From Bythopirellula polymerisocia (GTDB lineage: Bacteria > Planctomycetota > Planctomycetia > Pirellulales > Lacipirellulaceae), in contig NZ_SJPS01000004.1 of NCBI RefSeq assembly GCF_007860015.1, forward strand, positions 689,567 to 753,566: a stretch of DNA of 64,000 nucleotides. The letters run 5' to 3'. This document shows positions 27,043-35,961 of this stretch, one piece after another (within the stretch, counting starts at the first letter, position 1; each line of letters opens with the position of its first letter). The notes beneath the pieces were generated by a model that ran no database searches, had not been told where the DNA came from, and saw only the letters and a program-made list of their open reading frames with translations. Position numbers and translations under genes: made by a program.

Positions 27043-28881
27043 CTACTGGTCTTTCTGCTCGTCAAGTCTCACCATCAGCCACTGCTGGGTTGTCCCATCT
27101 TCAAAGTGGATCAACGCAGGCGCAGTATCTTGCGTCAGATTGCTGATGCCTGTCTCCATCAAAGGCCGGGTTTGATCCACAATGGTCCAGGCTGCTCGCT
27201 GGCTTTCCTTGTCGACCATACCTTCGATAGACTGGACAGAATCCGTGGCTGTATTTTGGAACGAGCCAGAGAGAATGCCTTCCTTGCTGACCGACAACTG
27301 GATGAACATCGTGGGGTCTTCGTCAGAATTCTCCCCATCGTTCGTCAACGCAAACACACCCAAGGACATCCACGAATCTTCAGCCGGCTGAACATCGGGG
27401 ACGCTTGTAGCAATTTGCTCCGCTTGATAGGCGTATTCGTCAGCAGAGCAGAGCGGCTCGTTGTTGTAGTAAACCGTGTCTCCTTGATAGTAGACATTGT
27501 CTCCATAATTGTAGTATCGAGGTTCATTCCACCCCCAAGGCATCCAGCTAGCAAGTGCACCGTATGTGGCGACTCCCCAGTAATTGAAGCCTTGACGGAA
27601 TGGGTAGTGGACATGGGGATATCTTCCCCACCAATTGTTTCCATACCAACCACGGTATCTACCCCAGTTGTTATGGATGTTGGCATTGATGTTTGTGTAG
27701 TGATTGCGTCGCCAGGAATTCCATTGATTGTTATCACCGATGTGGCCAGGGCGATGATTTCCTCCGCCATGTTCCCAACCAGGACCTCCGGGTCTGCCGG
27801 GTCGATCTCCACCACCTGGCCGTCCAGGTCGTTCACCGTCTCCACCACCGGGTCGTCCTGGTCGATTGCCATCTCCACCACCCGGTCGTCCGGGTCGATC
27901 ACCGTCTCCACCACCAGGCCGTCCGGGTCGATCACCGTCCCCACCACCCGGTCGGCCAGGTCGATTGCCACCCTCTCCCTCACCCCCGCCAGGCCTACCT
28001 GGACGATTGATCCCGCCACCTTCACCACCGCCAGGGCGACCGGGGCGATTGATTCCGCCTCCGTCACCGCCGCCAGGACGGCCAGGACGGTTTATTCCAC
28101 CACCGTCACCCGCACCAGGGCGACCCGGTCGAGTTCCAGGTCCAGCCGGAAGCGTGGTTGCCCCGCCCCCGGGACGGTTGTTGAAGAAATCATTGGCTGC
28201 ACCTCCCGATGGTCGGCCAGTGCCAGGTCTTCCGGGTAGAGTTGATGGCCTGCCACCGGTCGAGGGCCTATTTGCAAGCGAAGGTCTTCCCCCTCCACCG
28301 CCGCCAGGTAGATCAAGAAAGTTGTTCAGATCTCCCCGCGATGGCCTTCCACCCGTGTTGGGGCGACTAGCCCCGCCACCGAGTTGCGGTCGATTCCCAC
28401 CCAAATTGGGACGTTGTCCAGGAGCACCCGACCCAGGCGGACGATTTCCCAGATTAGGTTGATTGCCAATGTTCGGTCGGCTGCCGAGATTAGGGCGATT
28501 TCCAGCACCCCCACCTACATTTGGTCTACTTCCTGGGTTCGGGCGACTTCCCAGATTCGGTCGGTTGCCTGCTCCTCCACCAATGTTTCCACCAACATTC
28601 GGTCGGTTCACTTGTGGCCGCTGAGCGGGTCGCTGAGTTGGGCGAGGTGCCGGTCGACTTACACTGGGCGCGCGGTTCATGGCGGGACGTGCTCCACCTC
28701 CTCCGCCACGAGAGATCCCTCCACCACCGCCACCGTCACGCATTCCTCCTCCGCCACCACCACCACCGTGGAAACCACCTCCGCCCCCACCTCCGCGACC
28801 ACCGCGGGCCATAATATCGCCGACCGAGTAGGTCAAAAAGGTGAGTCCAATTGCCAGTGTCAACAGAATATTTTTATTCAT
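27043..28881 (-). CDS. Gly/Arg/Pro-rich secreted surface protein (mu-protocadherin-like)
   Basis: About 612 residues from the ATG at 28881, which gives a signal peptide (NKNILLTLAIGLTFLTYSVG). Residues about 30-400 are low complexity: runs of Gly, then NRPNLGSRPN-type and GRPGGGDG-type repeats with regular Arg and Pro. An Asn/Tyr/Trp-rich stretch follows (RRNHYTNIN, YPHVHYPFRQGFNYWGV), then a folded C-terminal domain of about 120 residues (SWMSLGVFALT...QWLMVRLDEQ). Such proteins are annotated in planctomycetes as mu-protocadherin or putative cell-surface proteins, role unknown. It is followed by the SnoaL-like gene 47 bp away on its 5' side, so the two may be cotranscribed. Confidence 0.75.
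   Translation of the reverse strand: MNKNILLTLAIGLTFLTYSVGDIMARGGRGGGGGGGFHGGGGGGGGMRDGGGGGGISRGGGGGARPAMNRAPSVSRPAPRPTQRPAQRPQVNRPNVGGNIGGGAGNRPNLGSRPNPGSRPNVGGGAGNRPNLGSRPNIGNQPNLGNRPPGSGAPGQRPNLGGNRPQLGGGASRPNTGGRPSRGDLNNFLDLPGGGGGGRPSLANRPSTGGRPSTLPGRPGTGRPSGGAANDFFNNRPGGGATTLPAGPGTRPGRPGAGDGGGINRPGRPGGGDGGGINRPGRPGGGEGGGINRPGRPGGGEGEGGNRPGRPGGGDGDRPGRPGGGDGDRPGRPGGGDGNRPGRPGGGDGERPGRPGGGDRPGRPGGPGWEHGGGNHRPGHIGDNNQWNSWRRNHYTNINANIHNNWGRYRGWYGNNWWGRYPHVHYPFRQGFNYWGVATYGALASWMPWGWNEPRYYNYGDNVYYQGDTVYYNNEPLCSADEYAYQAEQIATSVPDVQPAEDSWMSLGVFALTNDGENSDEDPTMFIQLSVSKEGILSGSFQNTATDSVQSIEGMVDKESQRAAWTIVDQTRPLMETGISNLTQDTAPALIHFEDGTTQQWLMVRLDEQKDQ
27770..28830 (-). repeat. Low-complexity Gly/Pro/Arg codon repeats
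   Basis: Short in-frame repeats within the surface-protein gene, each encoding variants of GRPGGGDG or GNRPNLGS. The complementary strand contains a spurious open frame of PPPPGRPGR repeats that is only the antisense of this region. Such DNA is prone to slippage and assembly collapse, so the repeat number may be unreliable. Confidence 0.8.
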
Positions 28882-28928
28882 CGAATTACCTTTCTTGATT
28901 TGATCGAGCATCCAATAACAGTGTGCAA

Positions 28929-29900
28929 TTACTCAGCAGACCCATTCTGTTCGAGATATTCATCCTCTCCAGGTTGGTCGCGAACTATTAGCACTTCCTC
29001 GACATTTGGCAGTAACTGACCCCCGACCTGCCGGCTTACAGATTGCCAAGTGAAGGAATCCTCGTCCACAGGTATTACGATGTTCACCGACGATGATTTT
29101 TCACCCGTCGGTAATGTTCCTTTGGAGTGAATTACCCACTGATCTCCCTCGTGGGTCCAGGTTCCCTCGGCAAACCCGCCATGGGAATCGAACACCCAAG
29201 AGCGTATTGATTTGGCAGCGGCATCCCAGCCAATGACTTGTACACCCGATAAATCGATCTGATCCCTGACCACCACTGCAAAACTACGAGTCATGAAGTT
29301 GTTGTTCTTCGTCCACTTGCACTCGGTCACGATGGAGGAGTCCTCGTCCCCATCGACCCAGGAGCCAATCATCCACTCCAGTTCCTTGAGCTGTTCATAG
29401 TTGGAAGGAGGCGGGGGCGGTACCTCAGACTCTGACAACCGGTCAATGAGCCACTTCCCGTCGCGCTTCACATGCACGGCAGAATAAGCCGTTACTTCGG
29501 GTTCTTCATCCGGCAGAATCACTGTAGCTCTGCCAGTTTCGATAGCAACGTTGGGTGATACAAAATCGATCGAGTCGATTGTCACTTCGATCTTGATATC
29601 AGGTGTGGCCGCAAATTCTTCTTCGAATTGGGCCGTGATTTCTTCCAGGCCGACGATTCCGTCACCCGTGATCGGATCCATGTAGACCGCCTCTGGTGAC
29701 CACATCTCCGCAACGGCTTTCGCATCCCGTTTGTTGTAGGCCTCGACATAGGCCTCGGCATTGGCGCGAATCGCTGTCTCATCGGGGCTGGCTTGTTCGC
29801 TTTCCTCCACTTTCAATTCCTCTTCCTGTCCCCAGCAAAAACCTGGGAGTGGAAGTCCAATTAATACTAACGCCAGAAGCCAAAAGAATGATCTTTTCAT
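28929..29900 (-). CDS. Exported SnoaL/SgcJ-like (NTF2-fold) protein
   Basis: A 323-residue protein with a signal peptide (FFWLLALVLIGLPLPGFCWG). The NTF2-like domain (residues about 40-165) contains EAYVEAYNKRDAKAVAEMW and YMDPITGDGIVG, matching the SgcJ/EcaC/SnoaL family. A second beta-rich domain (about 175-310) resembles DUF1579-like lipid-binding folds (LKELEWMIGSWV). Catalytic function is not evident. It is upstream of the surface-protein gene on the same strand. Confidence 0.75.
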   Translation of the reverse strand: MKRSFFWLLALVLIGLPLPGFCWGQEEELKVEESEQASPDETAIRANAEAYVEAYNKRDAKAVAEMWSPEAVYMDPITGDGIVGLEEITAQFEEEFAATPDIKIEVTIDSIDFVSPNVAIETGRATVILPDEEPEVTAYSAVHVKRDGKWLIDRLSESEVPPPPPSNYEQLKELEWMIGSWVDGDEDSSIVTECKWTKNNNFMTRSFAVVVRDQIDLSGVQVIGWDAAAKSIRSWVFDSHGGFAEGTWTHEGDQWVIHSKGTLPTGEKSSSVNIVIPVDEDSFTWQSVSRQVGGQLLPNVEEVLIVRDQPGEDEYLEQNGSAE

Positions 29901-29967
29901 ATCCTATCTCCACTGATAAGGAATAAACTACAAGGAGGCATAAAGTCAAAGCGACAAGCTCAGTCTA

Positions 29968-31095
29968 TCAAAACAAGTATCCCAACCAACTCTTCATTCG
30001 CACAAGTACCATCATGGGGATTCCGGCAATTTGGGCATGATCCGTGTACACGGCTGCGTGGCCCTGAGAACCAGCCGGCATCCGCAAATCTTCACAATCG
30101 TCCAGCTTGATGCGGACAGCAAATCGAGTCTTTTCTTGCGATCTTAAAGTACTTGGCACGTTTCCAGAGGCGTCAAGTTGTCCAGCACTAGTCACATCAA
30201 TCGTGGTGAGGACTTTACCTGTGAAGACCTCACCAGGATAATCCGCCAAAGCAACCTCTGCATAATTCCCGGGTTCAATCAAGAGATAGTTCTTCTGGCC
30301 AAAAGTAGCCACGACGACCCCTTGTTCTTCCGAGTCGCGATCAGCCACAAAAGTCAATACAGAATTCGCGCCCACACCCCCCACGAGCATCCCTGACTGC
30401 AGTTGCAGATTAGTGATATACCCGTCTCCAGGTGCCACGATCGTGGTTTGTTCCAGGTCGTACTTTGCATCAGCTAGTTGAGTCTGAGTTTGCTCGAGTT
30501 GTGCCTTACCAAGCTCTACCGAGATTTCCGCCTGACGAAGTCCGGCGTTCGCCTGCGCCAATGCCGCTACTGCGTCTTCATAACGCGTTAACGATCGCTC
30601 ATACTCTTCTTGGGAGATTGCTTCGGTGCCAACTAGCTTTTCCGAACGGTCTCGTTCGTTGGTGGCGTACTTGAGATCGGCCGTGGCACGACGGACTGTC
30701 GCCGAAAAACTTTCGATGGAGGACTCTGCAACCTTAATTTGCTGTTCCACTTCCTGAGGGGCTGCCCTCAGCCGTTGGACCGAATTCTCATAGGGGACTT
30801 TATCGACGTCGAACAGCGGCTCTCCCTTTTTGATCGCCTCGTTGGGCTTTGCATAGATTTCAGAGACACGCCCCATTTGCTTTAGCTGGGGTATGATCGG
30901 CACAAACTTCTGGAAGACATGCACGTCCGACGTATAGGGATGGAAATATTGCATGCAGAACAGCACCGCCAGAATCGCCGCTGGCCCGATCGATGCGGTG
31001 ATGATTGCCAAAGGGAGCGACAACCTCATCAGTTTCCACTTGGCAAACACAAGCCAGAGAACTAGGCAGTAGAGCCCACCAACTAACCACATCAT
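29968..31095 (-). CDS. HlyD-family periplasmic adaptor (YiaV/YibH-like)
   Basis: About 375 residues starting at MMWLVGG (31095). Two N-terminal membrane segments (GLYCLVLWLVF and LAIITASIGPAAILAVLFCMQYF) are followed by the lipoyl half-motif (GRVSEIYAKPNEAIKKGEPLF), a coiled-coil hairpin rich in Glu/Gln/Ala (about 100-205) and the second lipoyl half (TTIVAPGDGYITNLQLQSGMLV). This is the membrane-fusion-protein pattern of efflux or export systems. In enterobacteria the YiaV-type adaptor is paired with a DUF3302 protein (YiaW), and remnants of one lie just upstream here. No partner transporter is present, so the pump may be incomplete. Confidence 0.85.
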   Translation of the reverse strand: MMWLVGGLYCLVLWLVFAKWKLMRLSLPLAIITASIGPAAILAVLFCMQYFHPYTSDVHVFQKFVPIIPQLKQMGRVSEIYAKPNEAIKKGEPLFDVDKVPYENSVQRLRAAPQEVEQQIKVAESSIESFSATVRRATADLKYATNERDRSEKLVGTEAISQEEYERSLTRYEDAVAALAQANAGLRQAEISVELGKAQLEQTQTQLADAKYDLEQTTIVAPGDGYITNLQLQSGMLVGGVGANSVLTFVADRDSEEQGVVVATFGQKNYLLIEPGNYAEVALADYPGEVFTGKVLTTIDVTSAGQLDASGNVPSTLRSQEKTRFAVRIKLDDCEDLRMPAGSQGHAAVYTDHAQIAGIPMMVLVRMKSWLGYLF

Positions 31096-31099
31096 CGAG

Positions 31100-31291
31100 T
31101 CAAGCCCTCCCTGATTGCTTGGCAAGGAGACGAATGCGCTTTTCAAGCGAATCGACTCGTTTTACCAACGCCGTTAGCTGTGCGTTTTCGTCGCCGGAAG
31201 TACCAACGGAATCAAGTGTTGGCGAGTTACCTTGATTCAGCTCGTGATAAAGATAGATCACAAAGACACAAGTTAATATTGCAGGAATCAT
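31100..31291 (-). CDS. Small membrane protein with coiled-coil tail
   Basis: A 63-residue protein with one N-terminal transmembrane segment (IPAILTCVFVIYLYHEL) and a charged C-terminal helix with heptad spacing (LTALVKRVDSLEKRIRLL). Its ATG lies one base beyond the stop of the DUF3302-like reading and its stop is 4 bp before the HlyD start, so it is embedded in the same operon. That context is the main reason to accept it as real. Confidence 0.55.
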   Translation of the reverse strand: MIPAILTCVFVIYLYHELNQGNSPTLDSVGTSGDENAQLTALVKRVDSLEKRIRLLAKQSGRA

Positions 31292-31292
31292 G

Positions 31293-31654
31293 TCATGTCA
31301 CAGTGCCTCCGGGGCTTCGTTCGAGGGTATCGACAACTCCCTCAAGTTGGTCAAGATGCGTCACCAACCTTGCAAGGGAAAGGGAACTTGCCTCATTAGA
31401 CGACACTGCATCGGCAGTGGGCCGCAAAAAGGCCCATACCAAGGCAACAACCCACAAGATTCCCGTGGGTGTCCTAGCCAGCCGCAGATGTTAATAGCAG
31501 AGGCCTGGGGATTGCCGCGTCGGGCGGCAATTCTCCCTGGCAAGCCCGCCAAATAAACTGCAAGGGCGACACCTGCCGCCACCAAGGCAAAGAGTATCAC
31601 CAGAGCCAGGACATGCAGCGCCGGACCAAGCGATTTAAACGCAAAGTCGCTCAT
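31293..31654 (-). pseudogene. DUF3302 (YiaW-like) inner-membrane protein gene with a 1-nt frameshift
   Basis: Read from the ATG at 31654, the N-terminal half encodes LGPALHVLALVILFALVAAG and GLPGRIAARRGNPQASAINICGWLG, typical of DUF3302. Past about 31467-31474 that frame becomes unrelated. In the next frame the expected continuation appears (GILWVVALVWAFLRP), followed by a helical tail ending in TGA at 31295-31293. One base appears to be missing near GGACACCC (minus strand). Rejoined length, about 121 residues, suits the family. The position upstream of the HlyD adaptor is the normal family context. Either a real recent mutation or a sequencing indel. Confidence 0.7.
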
Positions 31655-31846
31655 AGATGGGCCTAAAGTATTCGGTGTCAGAAATGGACTAACTTTATGA
31701 GAAAGAGTGAATGCCTTGATTTCCTCACATTTAACTACAATTTGCAAGGAGTCATTTCGAATCTCTTCACACTCCCATTCCCATTCACGGCAAAAACCAC
31801 AAGCAGGTAGTTCGGCTTCGAGTACACCTTTGTGAGACGCAGCGGC

Positions 31847-32629
31847 CTAATTGGCCATTGACCCAAGTAACTCAAGAAGAGGGGCATGACTGACTTGGAT
31901 TAACCTCCGCCGAGGCCGATCGAAGTCGAACACTACTAACAGCACTAATGCCATCAGAAGATTCAGCACGGCCCACATCCCCCCAATGGCGTCGTCCAGA
32001 GAGTCCCGAACTATGACCGATGAGCAGACTTGACATCAACACCGAGGCCACAAGCAATACCAACACAGGCGTCTGCAAATGACTTGAAACTAGCCACTTG
32101 CGTGTTGCAGCCAGGTCGATTGTTTCATTCGTGCTCTGAACCAACGTGTTGAGTCGCGTCGGTTGTGCATCTTCCAAAAGGCGGTTGCAATTTGGTTCCA
32201 CAATTGATCGAGCAATTCACGGAGTCTCGCATTGTTCTTGACCGTGGCCGTCGTATCACGTCCCTCCTCAAGTAATCTGAGACGTGCCTCAACACACTCG
32301 CGGAGAATGTCCTGTACTGCCTCACGGGCAGCTTCGTTCAAGAAATCGGCCCGCATATACGTGGTCCCCAGCGCATTAGCTTCATCCAGCACGACATGGC
32401 GGCGCTCGAAGTGCCTCGTGGAAGTCAGGGAAAATGAAAACGCGAGCAACGACCCGGCCAGGCCAAACACACTTCCCTCGACTGTGGAAACGGCACTGCG
32501 CGAAAGCTCGGAATCATCTCAGGCTCTTTTCACAGCCCAGCGGAAGCCCAGCTCATTCGATATAAAAGTGAAACATAGCAAGCACGCAATAATGGACCAC
32601 GTGGGAAGCTCGTGCAAAAGTGTCAATAT
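31847..32629 (-). pseudogene. DUF4239/bestrophin-like membrane protein gene, nonsense codon plus two frameshifts
   Basis: The pieces rejoin into one membrane protein. The N-terminal part has LPTWSIIACLLCFTFISNELGFR, then an in-frame TGA after AVKRA (near 32524), then STVEGSVFGLAGSLLAFSFS and RRHVVLDEANALGTTYMRADFL, all typical of DUF4239. Near 32185 the frame shifts by one base to continue with TNETIDLAATRKWLVSSHLQ. Near 32015 it shifts back to give DDAIGGMWAVLNLLMALVLLVV and DFDRPRRRLIQV, ending in TAG at 31849-31847. Three independent lesions mark a decayed gene. The TGA could derive from CGA (Arg). No good start codon remains; TTG at 32629 is a guess. Confidence 0.7.
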
Positions 32630-32721
32630 GCCTAATATGGTATGGCTCCCTCCAAGCCAAAATCATTAAACACTGGCAGGGCAGGGAGCCTCAAAGTTCA
32701 CTTACTCACCTCTTCCCTTAA

Positions 32722-34320
32722 CTAGTGCGAACTCCCACTCCCTTGCAACATTTCCATGGCATCGCCGACAGTAAAACTTGCTGCTTTTTGGCGGGGTGGG
32801 AACTCTTTGAAAGTTGCCATGAACTCACCCACCACATCTTGAGCAGGCAGTAACAAAAAGGCGTGGTCGAGATACCAATCCCAGTAGGTATTGGAAGTGA
32901 CCGTCGCTTTTTCATAAGGATCCGTTCTTAGGTTGTAGAGCCAAGGGATGCGCGTCTTTACAAACGGCTCGCCCCAGACGGCTAGAGTGCCGGGGGAACG
33001 CTGCTGGGCGAATACGACCTTCCAATTATCAAACCGCAATCCAGTGAGATCTCCATCGTCGGAAAAATAAAGAAAGCCCTTCCGCGGTCCTTTTTCTTCT
33101 TGGCCGGTCAAATAGGGCAAGAAGTTTTGACCATCCAGGTGGACCTTAAAGTCTTTCCCGTTTGCCGAGTAACCTTTGAGCAACTTCTCCTTCACGTCGT
33201 CTTCGCCGACAGCGGCCAACAACGTCGGCAACCAGTCCATATTGGACATGATCTCGTTGCATACGGCTCCTTCTTTGATCTTGCCGGGCCAGCGGATGAT
33301 ACAGGGGACCCGATAAGCACCTTCCCAGTTAGTGTTCTTCTCGCTGCGGAAAGGGGTCATGGCTCCATCAGGCCAAGTGTTCATGTGCGGGCCGTTGTCC
33401 GTGCCATAGATCACGATCGTATTGTCATCCAAGCCAAGTTCGTCGAGTTTATCGAGGATCGTGCCGACGTTCTTGTCGTGGTCGATCATCGTGTCGTGAT
33501 ACTGGGACTGCCAGCGCCCGGCTTGCCCCACGCTTTCTGGCTTAGTGTGCGTGCGAAAATGCATGTGCGTGAAGTTTACCCACACAAAGAACGGCTTGTC
33601 TGCCTTGGCCTCGCGCTCGATGAAGTCCACCGCCCGATCGGCTACATCATCATCGATAGTTTCCATTCGTTTCTTGGTCAGCGGCCCGGTGTCCTTGATC
33701 ACCTGCTTACCCACGCGACCCCAGCGAGGTTGTTCCGTCGGATCGTCCGTAGCGGAAGCCTTGCAGTCCATCACGCCTCGTGGCCCAAATTTTTCGCGAA
33801 ACTTTGGATCCTTAGGATAGTCAGGCAGCTCCGGTTCCTCTTCAGCATTGAGATGATAGAGATTGCCATAAAACTCATCGAATCCATGCACCGTGGGCAA
33901 AAACTCATTGCGATCTCCCAAATGGTTCTTGCCGAATTGACCCGTCGCGTAACCGTGGTTCTTGAGTAGCTCGGCAATCGTGGGATCTTTGCTGCTAAGC
34001 CCAACCGGAGCCGCCGGCATGCCAACCTTGCTTAGACCCGTGCGGAAGACACATTGCCCCGTAATAAACGCCGAGCGACCAGCCGTGCAACTCTGCTCGG
34101 CATAGTAGTCCGTAAACAGCATCCCCTCGCGCGCCAGCCGGTCGATATTAGGCGTCTTATAGCCCATTAACCCATGGGTGTAAGCACTGATGTTTGACTG
34201 ACCAATATCGTCACCCCAAATCACAACAATGTTCGGTTTATCGACAGCTTGAACGACTCCTGTGGCGAGTGCTATGCACGACAGAATTTGACAAGAGATC
34301 ACACTGAACTTGAATCGCAT
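32722..34320 (-). CDS. Secreted arylsulfatase (formylglycine type, C-T-A-G-R)
   Basis: About 532 residues from the ATG at 34320, chosen because it gives a signal peptide (SVISCQILSCIALATGVVQA); the frame stays open to 34500 with no sensible leader. Metal-binding Asp pair in IWGDDIG. The nucleophile region is SCTAGRSAFITG with Cys78 as the formylglycine precursor, a C-x-A-x-R variant accepted by the maturation enzyme. The downstream GKNHLGD and TDNGPH motifs complete the alkaline-phosphatase-like site. It should hydrolyse sulfate esters in the periplasm or outside. Its role and substrate are unknown. No linked maturation gene is visible. Confidence 0.92.
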   Translation of the reverse strand: MRFKFSVISCQILSCIALATGVVQAVDKPNIVVIWGDDIGQSNISAYTHGLMGYKTPNIDRLAREGMLFTDYYAEQSCTAGRSAFITGQCVFRTGLSKVGMPAAPVGLSSKDPTIAELLKNHGYATGQFGKNHLGDRNEFLPTVHGFDEFYGNLYHLNAEEEPELPDYPKDPKFREKFGPRGVMDCKASATDDPTEQPRWGRVGKQVIKDTGPLTKKRMETIDDDVADRAVDFIEREAKADKPFFVWVNFTHMHFRTHTKPESVGQAGRWQSQYHDTMIDHDKNVGTILDKLDELGLDDNTIVIYGTDNGPHMNTWPDGAMTPFRSEKNTNWEGAYRVPCIIRWPGKIKEGAVCNEIMSNMDWLPTLLAAVGEDDVKEKLLKGYSANGKDFKVHLDGQNFLPYLTGQEEKGPRKGFLYFSDDGDLTGLRFDNWKVVFAQQRSPGTLAVWGEPFVKTRIPWLYNLRTDPYEKATVTSNTYWDWYLDHAFLLLPAQDVVGEFMATFKEFPPRQKAASFTVGDAMEMLQGSGSSH

Positions 34321-34811
34321 GGTTGAGTTTTCCAGAGAGTTCAAAAAGAAAGAAAAAACAGATTCTTCGGGCTTAAACAGCCACCGTGTCAAGAACCATA
34401 AGCTAACTCGGTAAGCCGATACTTTCAATAGTTTAGATCGCTCGCGGAAAAAAGATGGACTATTGTCGATGTTTTTGGAGGAAGTATTATCCCAGCACAT
34501 TCAGTGCACAGTCCTGAAACGAATCGAAATCAGGACACGGTGTGCAACCCATCGCCGCAACCAGTTTTTTGATTATGAGTAAACTCAGCAGGAGTCAATT
34601 CAGCTCAACGAATACTGGAATAAGAAAGAAAGTTAGACTCAGATGAACACTGTTTGGACGGATTTACACGGATTCCAGAGGAAGTCGGTCTGATTATGAT
34701 CCGCGCTTCATCCGCTAAATCTGCGTTTGTCCGCGACTAATTTTCCCTCTTTGATTCATGCTGAAATAGTTTTTCGCACCCTGCAAGAAATTGAATCGAT
34801 AATAGCACAAG
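34321..34811. other. Intergenic stretch, no gene seen
   Basis: 491 bp between divergent-free minus-strand genes. No coding pattern is convincing. It contains A-rich tracts near 34345-34360 and, at 34717-34734, a short phrase (AATCTGCGTTTGTCCGCG) that recurs with one change at 35250-35267. The promoter of the sulfatase presumably lies in the first 150 bp. Confidence 0.5.
34717..34734. repeat. Dispersed 18-mer, copy 1
   Basis: AATCTGCGTTTGTCCGCG, matching the copy at 35250-35267 at 17 of 18 positions. Both lie in non-coding DNA on either side of the DUF202 gene. Confidence 0.45.
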
Positions 34812-35075
34812 TTACTCAGAGGAGAGATAATGCTTTTTAAAGTGGCGAAACCTCAGGACCCCCAGGCCACCAACGGTAATGCCCCCCACGATGATGAGCC
34901 ATCCAACTATCATCAGGGGAAGAGTCTCCGCCAACAATTTCAGAATGGTTCCACCCGTGGCGAGAAGCATTAATGCCGTGCGAAGATAAGCCAGCAAAGT
35001 CCGTTCATTGGCCATCCGCGTCCGCATGAGAGCCAACTGATCGCGGACCGCACTATCGCCTTCCTTTGTAAGCAT
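34812..35075 (-). CDS. DUF202 (YidH-like) small membrane protein
   Basis: An 87-residue protein. The N-terminal family signature RDQLALMRTRMANERTLLAYLRTALMLL is clear, and two or three membrane segments follow (MLLATGGTILKLL, MIVGWLIIVGGITVGGLGVL). The C-terminal tail is basic. Function of DUF202 proteins is unknown; some are linked to inner-membrane transporters such as the VTC domain family. It appears monocistronic and intact. Confidence 0.88.
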   Translation of the reverse strand: MLTKEGDSAVRDQLALMRTRMANERTLLAYLRTALMLLATGGTILKLLAETLPLMIVGWLIIVGGITVGGLGVLRFRHFKKHYLSSE

Positions 35076-35249
35076 ACAAGCTACCAGCCAAGATTAAAGA
35101 ACCGCGAGGCAAAGAATTCGTTTCAACTAAGAGTGACAGTTGATCGTAACCAAAGTGAAGGGATGATTCAACAACCGAAGGAACTAGGAATGAGCTCACG
35201 CTTTTTTTCGCTTAGAAGCACAATCTCTCCCATCGGCGCAAATCAGCCC

Positions 35250-35267
35250 AATCAGCGTTTGTCCGCG
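35250..35267. repeat. Dispersed 18-mer, copy 2
   Basis: AATCAGCGTTTGTCCGCG; one mismatch to the copy at 34717-34734. Confidence 0.45.
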
Positions 35268-35316
35268 TTCCATTTCTCCCAAAACCTCTGTTACCTCCGC
35301 TTCTTCATGTTCAATC

Positions 35317-35712
35317 TTATTCCTTGCGTCGAAACCCAGTCGTGAGCCAGATCTCCCGATCCCCCAGGTCTTGCAGCATGGAGAGCAAATGACCCTGGTG
35401 GTCGTACAGTTCCCAGATCGTACAATGCGATGCTAAGCGATTGTGATCGTCCAGTTCGATCCGAACTGCCACACGCTCACAGGCCAATTCGCGGACCTCG
35501 ACAATACGCCGATGCACATTGCTCGACAGCACCCGCCATCGGCCGATCTTGACGTTGATGATGTTATCCTCACCATCGCGATACACGTCCAAGGCAGAGC
35601 GTGCCACTTTTTTGGACTCATCAGACAGGCAACTCCGCTCTTGAAGCATGTTCAACAAAATGGAATCAGTCGGGGATTGCGGCTTGAGTGAATTAGTACA
35701 GACAGAAACCAT
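35317..35712 (-). CDS. Small cytosolic hypothetical protein
   Basis: 131 residues from the ATG at 35712, which has GGAGG eight bases upstream. Composition is charged and soluble. The core (NIINVKIGRWRVLSSNVHRRIVEVREL...RVAVRIELDDHNRLASHCTIWELYD) has alternating beta strands. No family recognised. An inverted repeat GGACGG/CCGTCC (35737-35756) sits just upstream in the 5' region and could be an operator or a leader hairpin. Confidence 0.55.
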   Translation of the reverse strand: MVSVCTNSLKPQSPTDSILLNMLQERSCLSDESKKVARSALDVYRDGEDNIINVKIGRWRVLSSNVHRRIVEVRELACERVAVRIELDDHNRLASHCTIWELYDHQGHLLSMLQDLGDREIWLTTGFRRKE

Positions 35713-35961
35713 GTTCAGCACCTCCAGAATTGAAAAGGACGGGAGACGCTCCGTCCCCTGGAGTACTAAGCGAAGGGGGGATCGGGGTGTTACAAAGAAT
35801 TTCTAAACCCCTGGTTTGCCGAGAAATACCCTGTTTTTGGCCGCAATTCCACCACTACCCGCATATTGGCAATTGGTGAAGATCGGGAGATTCACGCCCT
35901 ATTCAAACAGAAAACTTCCCATTCACGAGATGACAGATCACTGAAGAGTTGCTGAAGTTGC

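Noticed and set aside
27866-28462. Forward open frame of Pro/Gly/Arg repeats
   Set aside because: It is the antisense of the Gly-rich surface-protein gene; the minus-strand protein has a signal peptide and a folded C-terminal domain, this one has neither.
32644-32690. Inverted repeat GGCTCCCT/AGGGAGCC
   Set aside because: Only 8 bp with a 31-nt loop and no T-run; too weak to call a terminator.
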